The notes under the pieces are model-generated. The model was not told where the DNA came from, did no database searches, and saw only the letters and a list, made by a program, of their open reading frames with translations. Positions 1-4,801 of a stretch of 7,118 nucleotides of DNA are shown piece by piece. Made by a program: the position numbers and the translations under genes. This stretch comes from Phycisphaerales bacterium (GTDB lineage: Bacteria; Planctomycetota; Phycisphaerae; Phycisphaerales; UBA1924): contig JAUXUZ010000243.1 of the NCBI GenBank assembly GCA_030680655.1, positions 1 through 7,118 of the forward strand, in the 5' to 3' direction. Each line of letters begins with the position of its first letter. The first letter of the stretch is position 1.

Positions 1-1
1 G

Positions 2-256
2 ACGCTTGAACGCGTTGAAGCAACCGGTAACGTGATCGCCAAGAGCGACGGCAGGCAGGTCACCGCGCACAGCATCCTCTACGACACCGTGCGCGGGTTC
101 ATGGAGGCTGCCGGAAAGGACGGCACCGACCAGCCGCTGGCGGCGTTCCTCGACCCCGCGCGCCCCGCCCCGCTCCGCGCACGCAGGTTCACCTGGAATC
201 AGAAGAACGGTGAGATGCGGATCATCGAGCCGGCACCGACCACCGTTGGTCCGTGA
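2..256 (+). CDS. OstA/LptA-like protein, C-terminal fragment
   Basis: The gene is cut by the left edge; the open frame runs from base 2 to a TGA at 254-256 and shows the last 84 residues. The fragment opens with a Val-Glu-Ala-Thr-Gly-Asn-Val pattern. It continues through a Thr-Ala-His ... Leu-Tyr-Asp segment and ends with an Arg-Phe-Thr-Trp-Asn block about 20 residues from the C-terminus. This 'a-x-G-n-V ... v-t-A ... l-x-Y-d' rhythm is that of the beta-jellyroll repeats of the LptA/OstA-N superfamily, which carry lipopolysaccharide or similar lipids across the periplasm. The family call rests on these short motifs only. The full protein could be LptA itself, an LptC/LptA fusion or a larger OstA-like repeat protein. 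It converges on nuoC, with 75 bp between the two stop codons. Confidence 0.6.
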   Translation, partial: TLERVEATGNVIAKSDGRQVTAHSILYDTVRGFMEAAGKDGTDQPLAAFLDPARPAPLRARRFTWNQKNGEMRIIEPAPTTVGP

Positions 257-283
257 AGCAGATCGCTCTGGGTCCATTGGCTC

Positions 284-303
284 GGCTCACTCTGTTGTGA
301 GCC
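284..303. terminator. Hairpin between convergent genes
   Basis: A perfect 7-bp inverted repeat (GGCTCAC, 6-nt loop, GTGAGCC) lies in the 75-bp gap between the stop codons of the OstA-like gene and nuoC. Its position suits a shared bidirectional terminator. The tail on the + side (CGTTGTTGTCGTT) is only moderately T-rich and the - side has no U-tract, so its strength is uncertain. Confidence 0.45.
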
Positions 304-331
304 CGTTGTTGTCGTTCGGCGGTGTGTGCGG

Positions 332-895
332 CTACGCGTCGGTCCGGCCCACCACGCGGTAATCCTCGCGCTCGCCGCGCCCGCGGAGGGGGTAGTCCTT
401 GCGCAGCGGGTGCCCCGGGTACGTCTCCCACAGCAAGATGCGCCGAAGGTCGGGGTGGTTGCGGAAGCGGATGCCGAACATGTCGAATACCTCTCGCTCC
501 ATCCACTCCGCCCCCATCCACAGGTCGGTCACGCTGTCGAGGTAGAGCGCCGGGTCCTCGGCGATGCCGTCGGTCGGCATCGAGGGGTCAAGGTACGACT
601 TGACGATGAACATCTCGTCCTTCTCGTACGACCGCAGCACGTAGACCACGGCGAACCGGCCGGGCTGCGTGGTGGGGTAGGCGAGGTAATCGACCGCGGT
701 GATGTCGCTCAGGAAGTCGTAGCGCGTCGCGGCGTCGCCCTTGAGGAACGCCATTACCTCGTGGAGCTCTGCGGGCGGCACAATCAGCGTTGAGCAGCCG
801 CGGAATTCCGTGGCCTTGAACTTCGAGCCGGGAAAGCGGGCCTTGACGGCCGCGAAGGTCGGGTGCTCTAGATGGGGCGCATGAGGCGTCGGCAT
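332..895 (-). CDS. nuoC: NADH-quinone oxidoreductase subunit C (30 kDa subunit)
   Basis: This 187-aa protein is NuoC, a peripheral-arm subunit of respiratory complex I that packs against NuoD near the quinone site on the cytoplasmic side. The diagnostic block is at residues 133-154: Glu-Arg-Glu, then Phe-Asp-Met-Phe-Gly-Ile, then His-Pro-Asp-Leu-Arg-Arg-Ile-Leu. It is followed by Gly-His-Pro-Leu-Arg-Lys-Asp-Tyr-Pro-Leu at 161-170, the usual C-terminal motif. The length matches a stand-alone NuoC rather than a NuoCD fusion. I chose the ATG at 893-895. The open frame extends to a TTG at 923-925, but that would code the repeat-like leader. No Shine-Dalgarno is evident before the ATG (TTCCTATATTCCCCC). 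No nuoA, nuoB or nuoD is present nearby: downstream lies a convergent gene, upstream an unrelated one. Confidence 0.95.
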   Translation of the reverse strand: MPTPHAPHLEHPTFAAVKARFPGSKFKATEFRGCSTLIVPPAELHEVMAFLKGDAATRYDFLSDITAVDYLAYPTTQPGRFAVVYVLRSYEKDEMFIVKSYLDPSMPTDGIAEDPALYLDSVTDLWMGAEWMEREVFDMFGIRFRNHPDLRRILLWETYPGHPLRKDYPLRGRGEREDYRVVGRTDA

Positions 896-911
896 GGGGG
901 AATATAGGAAA

Positions 912-943
912 GGGCCAAATGGCAAATCGCCAAAGGGCCAAAG
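912..943. repeat. Short imperfect tandem repeat in the nuoC leader
   Basis: Read on the - strand, this stretch is four consecutive 7-8-nt units of the form (C/A)TTTGGC(C/G): CTTTGGCC, CTTTGGCG, ATTTGCC and ATTTGGCC, followed by CTTTCC. The run is AT-richer than its surroundings. It sits 17 nt upstream of the nuoC ATG and abuts the T-rich tail of the preceding terminator hairpin. Short palindromic words within it (GGC-AAATC-GCC at 921-931) allow alternative pairings. Its function is unknown. Confidence 0.55.
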
Positions 944-947
944 AAAG

Positions 948-982
948 ACAGGCCACCGGCTTCCTCTGGAAATGGCCCCTGT
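948..982 (-). terminator. Candidate Rho-independent terminator of the 987-1715 gene
   Basis: On the - strand, the RNA a few bases after the TGA at 987-989 can fold ACAGG(GG)CCA against TGGCCTGT, with a two-base bulge. An inner TTCC-AGA-GGAA stem caps the fold. It is followed directly by CTTTCTTT, a plausible U-tract. This implies that the upstream gene ends here and that nuoC is transcribed from its own promoter, within about 50 bp. The fold was found by eye; no energy was computed. Confidence 0.5.
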
Positions 983-986
983 CGCC

Positions 987-1715
987 TCAGGCCAGCAAGC
1001 TCGCCTGCCCCTCGCCTTGCCCGCTTCCCCCGGTGAACACGACGGGTGTCCCGGTCACCAGGTGGGCCCGGGCCAGTTTCACCAGGTGGCCGACATCCAA
1101 CACGCCCCCACTGTCGTCCAGGCCGCACGGCACGAGGCGGTCACCCTCGTCGTAGCCCAGCGGATCGACCTCGCCGCCGGCGGGCTTTCGCAGGTTGCAC
1201 AAGACCACCCCGCCGATGTGCGAGGCGTTTCCTGTTTCGCCGCGCAGCATCTGGCCGACCTGCTCGAACGTCCGCTCGAGGTGCTCAGCGCTGCGGGTGA
1301 GCATCTGCTTGGTGAGCATCGAGGCGGGATCGACCAGCAGGGCTGTGCGCGTGTCGCCCGAGGTCTCGCGCTGGGCCATGAAGCGGGCGCACGAGTTCCA
1401 GTCACTGAGAATGTGGCGTGCGTGCGGGCGCAGCAGCAGCCGCCCCATCACGCCGCGTTGCTCGGCGATGGCTCCCAGGCGATCGAGCTTGTCGTGCAGC
1501 TCCGAGCGGGCGGCGACGGACCAGTTCCGCACATCGGGCGCGAAGGCGTCTGCATCCTGCGCCAGCGTTCCTGACCACGTCGCCACCGTCATCGGCACGA
1601 CCTCGTCAGGCTGGCTGAGCAGGGGTTTGTCCACCCAGTAGCCAAGGGCCTCCTCGCGGTCTGCGACCGCGCAGATCGCCCCGCTGTGCTCGCTTGGTAA
1701 GGTAAAAAACCGCAC
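987..1715 (-). CDS. Uncharacterised protein, possibly a divergent TIM-barrel (sugar-phosphate isomerase-like) protein
   Basis: This 242-aa protein starts at a GTG (1713-1715) and ends at TGA (987-989). It has no signal peptide or membrane segment, so it is probably cytoplasmic. I do not recognise it with confidence. An amphipathic helical region (residues about 66-90) leads into a strand, Gly-Arg-Leu-Leu-Leu-Arg-Pro-His, and then His-Ile-Leu-Ser-Asp-Trp at 101-106. A second strand, Ala-Leu-Leu-Val-Asp-Pro (125-130), precedes a Met-Leu-Thr-Lys-Gln-Met helix. Later blocks are Val-Val-Leu-Cys-Asn-Leu-Arg (170-176), Leu-Val-Pro-Cys-Gly (194-198) and Thr-Pro-Val-Val-Phe (223-227). The alternation of strands ending in H, D or N with helices resembles xylose-isomerase-like TIM barrels, with H98, H101 and D129 as possible polar active-site residues. 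The C-terminus is Gly-rich. The fold assignment is inference. The opposite-strand frame is rich in Gln/His/Ala and looks like a shadow. Confidence 0.7.
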   Translation of the reverse strand: MRFFTLPSEHSGAICAVADREEALGYWVDKPLLSQPDEVVPMTVATWSGTLAQDADAFAPDVRNWSVAARSELHDKLDRLGAIAEQRGVMGRLLLRPHARHILSDWNSCARFMAQRETSGDTRTALLVDPASMLTKQMLTRSAEHLERTFEQVGQMLRGETGNASHIGGVVLCNLRKPAGGEVDPLGYDEGDRLVPCGLDDSGGVLDVGHLVKLARAHLVTGTPVVFTGGSGQGEGQASLLA

Positions 1716-1738
1716 GGCCGAGCTTAGCCGCTCGGGCC
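1716..1738 (-). promoter_or_regulatory. Hairpin abutting the GTG start
   Basis: Immediately before the GTG at 1715, the - strand leader can fold GGCCCGAGC against GCTCGGCC around a GGCTAA loop (6-bp perfect core, one bulged base). It leaves no free Shine-Dalgarno at normal spacing. Either translation initiation is structurally gated or the true start lies further downstream, for example at Met42. Confidence 0.35.
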
Positions 1739-1763
1739 ACCCCTTACGCCTCCCTATCCGCTC

Positions 1764-1780
1764 AATTCACATTCTGAATT
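1764..1780. promoter_or_regulatory. Perfect inverted repeat in the divergent spacer, operator-like
   Basis: AATTCA-CATTC-TGAATT is a perfect 6-bp dyad with a 5-nt spacer. It lies in an AT-rich island inside the 185-bp gap between the divergent genes starting at 1715 (-) and 1901 (+). Size and location suit the site of a dimeric regulator. No convincing -35/-10 pair was found on either strand. The rest of the gap shows nothing else beyond a ribosome-binding site (GGCGAGG) before 1901. Confidence 0.35.
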
Positions 1781-1900
1781 CTCCCGTTTCGCTCGCGCAG
1801 GTGTCGATGTTCACCTTCCGGCCGCGGCGGAGCCCGAGGCCCGACTCACACTCGATGCGCGGAGCGCCACACTAACCAACCCCCAGCGGCGAGGTATCCC

Positions 1901-2260
1901 ATGCGTTTGATCAGCGAATCGGTCATGTCCGAGGTTCTCGAGCAGCGCACCAGCGATCACGCCGGCAATTTCCGCCGGCGTGACATGATCGAGCAGATCG
2001 TCCGCATCAACGCCTCGGCCACCGCGGCCTTTCTCGACGGCTTCGCCGACCGCGCCCTGCAGACCTACCTCGACCACCTTCACTGCACGCAGCAGCCAAG
2101 GGGCCGGCGCGCCGTCTGGATCCGTCCCGGCGATACGGCCGCGGCCAACACCGCCATCCCGGCACAACCGGCCGCGCGAGGGGCAAGCGGCTCGCGCATT
2201 CCTGGCAATGAGCGCTCAATCCAGCCGCCCGGCCGCCCGATAGCCAGGGTCTCAGGCTGA
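1901..2260 (+). CDS. Small uncharacterised helical protein
   Basis: This 119-aa protein starts at an ATG with GGCGAGG about 6 nt upstream and ends at TGA 2258-2260. Residues 1-60 look like ordered, mostly helical protein. The stretch from about residue 29 (Ile-Glu-Gln-Ile-Val-Arg-Ile-Asn, then Ala-Thr-Ala-Ala-Phe-Leu) leads to Arg-Ala-Leu-Gln-Thr-Tyr-Leu-Asp-His-Leu. From about residue 66 the protein becomes a Pro/Ala/Gly/Arg-rich tail with no evident fold. There is no signal peptide, membrane segment or Cys/His metal cluster. I do not recognise a named family. The helical block reads like a small conserved protein rather than chance frame, and the start context supports it. It precedes the TolB-like gene on the same strand by 67 bp and could share a transcript with it. 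Confidence 0.6.
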   Translation: MRLISESVMSEVLEQRTSDHAGNFRRRDMIEQIVRINASATAAFLDGFADRALQTYLDHLHCTQQPRGRRAVWIRPGDTAAANTAIPAQPAARGASGSRIPGNERSIQPPGRPIARVSG

Positions 2261-2267
2261 AGGCAGG

Positions 2268-2282
2268 CGGACCGGTCGTCCG
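2268..2282. other. Short dyad after the small gene
   Basis: CGGAC-CGGTC-GTCCG is a perfect 5-bp dyad starting 8 nt after the stop at 2260 and 46 nt before the next start. No U-tract follows, so it is weak as an intrinsic terminator and may be only a minor mRNA structure or a protein site. Confidence 0.25.
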
Positions 2283-2327
2283 ATAAGCCCTCTGGCCGCA
2301 CTGGTTTCATACCCGCGGAGGCTCTCC

Positions 2328-3707
2328 ATGCGCACGACTGTCACCACCTCGCTCCTGTCCGCCTCGCTCCTTGCGGCCCTGGCCGGCTGCGGCACCAACA
2401 GCAGCATGGTCGAGCGGTTCGACCCGGCACCCGGCAGCGCCGCGCAGGCGTCGGCGAACGCGCTCCCGACGGCCCCGACCGCAAAGTCATCGAACGCTCC
2501 TTCAACCGCCCCCACCCGCGCCACCGCCACTACACCCGCCGCGCAGCCGACGCTCCGCACGGGCCCGGTCACCGCGGAGTGGATCGCTCAGATGGAAGCG
2601 TCGGGCACGCGAGCCGGTGCGCCTTTCGCCAAGGCGTTCAAGGACGCCGTCGCACGCGAGCCCTTTGACCGTGCCGAGCTTGTCTTTACCGCCAACACCG
2701 ACCGCGGCACGCCCGACGACGCGACCGAGGGCCTCACGCAGATCACCTTCGCCACCGAGGGCGCCGACTTTGATCCGCGCGTCAGCCGCGACGGGGCATC
2801 GCTGGTGTTCTCAAGCACGCAGCACCGCTCAACGGCGGACATCTATATCAAGAAGATCGGCGGAAGGGCCATCACGCAGCTCACCGCCGACTCGGGCAAC
2901 GACGTGATGCCCGCGCTGAGCCCCGACGGCAAGCGCATCGCATTCGCCAGCGACCGCAACGGCACTTGGCAGCTCTTTGTGATGGGATCCGCGGGCGGGC
3001 GCGCCGTGCAGATCTCGGCCGAGAACGCGTGCGACCTGCACCCGACGTGGAGCCCCGACGGCAAGCGCATCGCCTTCTGCCGGCTCGGACAGGTCTCCGG
3101 CCGCTGGGAGATGTGGATCGTCGAGGCTTCAAACCCCGCGACGGCCGAATTCATCGGCTACGGCATGTTCCCCGTCTGGTGCCCCGTCACCGGCACGGGC
3201 GAGGACAAAGCGGACAAGATCGCCTATCAGCGCGGCAAGGAGCGCGGCGACCGCGCCTTTGGCCTCTGGACCGTTGACTACAAACCCGGCTTCGTCTCCA
3301 GCCCGACCGAGATCGTCCCCGCCACCGCCGGTGCGGCCATCAACCCCAACTGGAGCCCCGACGGACAGTTCATCACTTACGCGACGGTCAAGGGAGGCCA
3401 GGCCGGCGGCGGCTCGTCGGGCATCTGGGTCGTCGCGTCCGACGGCTCGGTCAACGTCAACTTGACCTCCGGTGCCAGCAGCGACATGTCGCCCTGGTGG
3501 GGCAAGGACGGCCGGGTCTACTTCGTCTCCGACCGGGCCGGGCACGACAACATCTGGTCGGTCGGCACCGACCGGGCGATGGCCGCGCTCTCGCGTGACC
3601 CTGCCGGTGCGCAGCCGCTGGCCAATGCACCGATGAATACCCCCAGCGATCCGGGCATAGACCCGAACGCGGGCACCAACACCACCGGCGTTCCGACCAA
3701 CCCCTGA
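2328..3707 (+). CDS. TolB-like PD40 beta-propeller lipoprotein
   Basis: This 459-aa protein starts at an ATG with GGAGG at 2317-2321, 6 nt upstream. Residues 1-21 are a lipoprotein signal peptide with a clear lipobox, Leu18-Ala19-Gly20-Cys21. Residues about 33-80 are an Ala/Pro/Thr/Ser-rich linker, and a short helical segment follows at about 81-110. From about 115 come PD40/WD40-like propeller repeats, recognisable by Ser-Pro-Asp-Gly or variants followed by a hydrophobic strand. They are near residues 153-162, 198-207 (then Ala-Ser-Asp-Arg-Asn-Gly), 242-251, 343-352 and 391-405 (then Ser-Asp-Arg-Ala-Gly-His-Asp-Asn-Ile-Trp). The C-terminal 30 residues are Asn/Pro/Thr-rich. In TolB such a propeller binds Pal and acts in the Tol-Pal envelope system. 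This protein differs in being lipid-anchored and lacking an obvious TolB N-terminal domain, so canonical tolB is not claimed. The next gene is another lipoprotein. Confidence 0.9.
   Translation: MRTTVTTSLLSASLLAALAGCGTNSSMVERFDPAPGSAAQASANALPTAPTAKSSNAPSTAPTRATATTPAAQPTLRTGPVTAEWIAQMEASGTRAGAPFAKAFKDAVAREPFDRAELVFTANTDRGTPDDATEGLTQITFATEGADFDPRVSRDGASLVFSSTQHRSTADIYIKKIGGRAITQLTADSGNDVMPALSPDGKRIAFASDRNGTWQLFVMGSAGGRAVQISAENACDLHPTWSPDGKRIAFCRLGQVSGRWEMWIVEASNPATAEFIGYGMFPVWCPVTGTGEDKADKIAYQRGKERGDRAFGLWTVDYKPGFVSSPTEIVPATAGAAINPNWSPDGQFITYATVKGGQAGGGSSGIWVVASDGSVNVNLTSGASSDMSPWWGKDGRVYFVSDRAGHDNIWSVGTDRAMAALSRDPAGAQPLANAPMNTPSDPGIDPNAGTNTTGVPTNP
2918..3073 (+). repeat. Exact 24-nt repeat marking two propeller blades
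   Basis: Positions 2918-2941 and 3050-3073 are identical over 24 nt, both encoding Ser-Pro-Asp-Gly-Lys-Arg-Ile-Ala in frame. They are 132 nt (44 residues) apart, one blade of a PD40 propeller. A third blade at 3351 shares 14 nt with the second copy. Identity at the DNA level suggests recent blade duplication, gene conversion, or simply strong codon bias over a conserved motif. Confidence 0.7.
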
Positions 3708-3711
3708 TCTT

Positions 3712-3737
3712 CGCCGGAAGGGCCTGTTTCCTGCCGG
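3712..3737 (+). repeat. GC-rich 3' hairpin element, copy 1
   Basis: This element begins 5 nt after the stop of the TolB-like gene. It can fold CCGGAAGG against CCTGCCGG (one A-G mismatch, 8-nt loop). It shares CGCCGGAA, GCCTG and TTCCTGCCGG in the same order with the element directly after the next gene (4608-4650). No U-tract follows. It may be a terminator-like or mRNA-stabilising structure. Confidence 0.45.
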
Positions 3738-3745
3738 AGCACCCG

Positions 3746-3784
3746 ACTGGCAGCCAGTTTGCGACACCGGGGCATGGATGCCCC
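3746..3784. promoter_or_regulatory. Two perfect palindromes in the leader of the second lipoprotein gene
   Basis: ACTGGC-A-GCCAGT at 3746-3758 is a perfect odd palindrome. GGGGCAT-GG-ATGCCCC at 3769-3784 is a perfect 7-bp dyad, which in RNA would give a 6-bp stem with a TGGA loop. Both lie 25-64 nt before the ATG at 3810, in a spacer of only 102 bp. They could be operator sites or leader structures governing the second lipoprotein separately from the first. There is no T-run after the second one, so it is not a standard terminator. Confidence 0.4.
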
Positions 3785-3809
3785 CTACTTCTCCACAAGG
3801 CCGGAGGCC

Positions 3810-4607
3810 ATGACCAGACTCTTCACACTTGCCTGCTTCTCCCTCGTCTGTGCCTGCCTGAGCGGGTGCGGAGGGACGCCTGCGCCTGAACTGACCACCC
3901 CCGCCGTGCTGGTCTCGCCCTATCAGGCGGACCGCAGCCAACCCCTCTGGGCGGTGGCGCCGCTGCGCAACGAGAGCGGCACATCCATCGCCGACTCCAT
4001 GTCGCTGGCCGACGAGCTGGTCGCTCGGATTCAGGAGGTCCGCGGGCTGGCCGCGGTGCCGATGAACCGCGTCATCGGGGCAATGCGGGCGACGGGCCTG
4101 CGCGAGATCAACACGCCCGCCGACGCCCGACTGCTGGCCCAGACGCTGGGTGTTGACGGTGTGATCGTCGGCTCGATTACCTCGTGGGACCCCTACGACC
4201 CGCCGCGCATCGGCCTCACGCTGGGGCTCTTTGGGCGCGGCCCGACACTCGCCGCGGGCGAACCACTTGCGGGCGGAGTGGACGCCCGCGACCTGCAGCG
4301 CAGCACGACCGAGCGGGGGATGACGCGCTTTGACGATCGCCCGTTGAGCGTGATTGTGAGCCACTTTGACGCCCGCAACCACGAGGTGCTGATGAGCGTG
4401 CAGCGGTACGCCGCCGGCCGAACCGACTACCGCGCGCCGCTGGGTTGGCGGAGCTACACGGCCAACATGGACCAGTTTGGCCAGTTTGTCGCCTACGAGG
4501 CGCTGAACCAACTGCTCGACGCTGAGCGTCTCCGCCTGGCAAGGGTGCGGCCCGTGGCGGCTGCTCCTACGGGCCCGGGCCTCTCGGGGGTTACCCCGCG
4601 CCGATGA
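3810..4607 (+). CDS. Lipoprotein with CsgG/LpoB/TolB-N-like alpha/beta domain
   Basis: I chose the ATG at 3810-3812 (265 aa), because it gives a compact lipoprotein signal peptide ending in Leu17-Ser18-Gly19-Cys20. The in-frame start at 3759 would add 17 residues that disrupt this. GGAGG lies only 2 nt upstream and AAGG 9 nt upstream, inside a small GGCC-GGA-GGCC hairpin, so initiation looks unusual. The mature domain has Trp-Ala-Val-Ala-Pro-Leu-Arg-Asn-Glu-Ser-Gly (residues 47-57). A helix follows with Leu-Ala-Asp-Glu-Leu-Val-Ala-Arg-Ile (66-74), then Ala-Ala-Val-Pro-Met-Asn-Arg-Val (81-88) and Gln-Thr-Leu-Gly-Val-Asp-Gly-Val-Ile-Val-Gly-Ser (111-122). This strand-helix-strand pattern with a terminal 'lGvd-vivGsi' is typical of the CsgG, LpoB, FlgO and TolB N-terminal domain fold. 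It suggests an outer-membrane-anchored periplasmic protein. Residues 160-245 are not assigned; the end is Pro/Ala-rich. Confidence 0.82.
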   Translation: MTRLFTLACFSLVCACLSGCGGTPAPELTTPAVLVSPYQADRSQPLWAVAPLRNESGTSIADSMSLADELVARIQEVRGLAAVPMNRVIGAMRATGLREINTPADARLLAQTLGVDGVIVGSITSWDPYDPPRIGLTLGLFGRGPTLAAGEPLAGGVDARDLQRSTTERGMTRFDDRPLSVIVSHFDARNHEVLMSVQRYAAGRTDYRAPLGWRSYTANMDQFGQFVAYEALNQLLDAERLRLARVRPVAAAPTGPGLSGVTPRR

Positions 4608-4650
4608 CGCCGGAAACGCCTGGCAAGGCGCAGTTCCTGCCGGTTTCCAG
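4608..4650 (+). repeat. GC-rich 3' hairpin element, copy 2
   Basis: It starts directly after the stop of the lipoprotein gene. CGCCT-GGCA-AGGCG (4617-4630) is a perfect inner hairpin, and GGAAA (4612-4616) can pair with TTTCC (4644-4648) around it. It shares CGCCGGAA, GCCTG and TTCCTGCCGG with copy 1 at 3712-3737, with about 11 nt extra between the last two blocks. No U-tract follows; it is possibly a Rho-dependent or processing signal. Confidence 0.45.
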
Positions 4651-4742
4651 ACTACCCCCCTGCGCCCCCGGCGGGCGGTCCCGTAACCGTGTGCCGCCCG
4701 CACAATCCGTGGCGGCAGCGTGAAGAAAGTTCTTGGAGGCGG

Positions 4743-4778
4743 CTTATCCACCCTCCCGTTCGGTTCGATAAGCGAACG
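4743..4778. promoter_or_regulatory. DnaA-box-like word and GTTCG/CGAAC dyad before the recombinase gene
   Basis: TTATCCACC at 4743-4751 differs from the DnaA consensus box TTATCCACA only at the last base. Next to it, GTTCG-ATAAG-CGAAC (4763-4777) is a perfect dyad; an alternative pairing uses CGTTCG at 4757-4762 with CGAACG at 4773-4778. Both lie 24-59 nt before the ATG at 4802, in the 194-bp gap after the lipoprotein gene. They are candidate regulator sites for the recombinase. A single DnaA-like word can easily occur by chance. Confidence 0.3.
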
Positions 4779-4801
4779 TCCGCATTCCCCCGGAGTCCGC
4801 T

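Noticed and set aside
896..925. An N-terminal extension of nuoC from the TTG at 923-925.
   Set aside because: It would translate the repeat-derived leader into a Pro/Phe-rich decapeptide not expected in NuoC. The ATG at 893-895 gives a normal N-terminus.
894..1574. A 226-aa + strand open frame opposite the 987-1715 gene.
   Set aside because: Composition is Gln/His/Ala-rich and typical of a shadow. It starts in the repeat region, has no clear ribosome-binding site, and the - strand frame has better protein character.
1811..2167. A - strand open frame opposite the small helical protein.
   Set aside because: The + strand frame has a good ribosome-binding site and a coherent helical block. The - strand product is Gly/Arg/Val-rich without structure.
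3129..4751. A 540-aa open frame on the - strand, antisense to both lipoprotein genes.
   Set aside because: The + strand genes have ribosome-binding sites, lipoboxes and recognisable domains. The antisense product is Arg/Gly/Val/His-rich with no motif and spans two genes and a spacer, as expected of shadow frames in GC-rich DNA.
4743..4751. A replication origin suggested by the DnaA-like box.
   Set aside because: Only one near-match is present here and another 8/9 word at 3789-3797. There is no cluster, no AT-rich unwinding region and no dnaA/dnaN neighbour.
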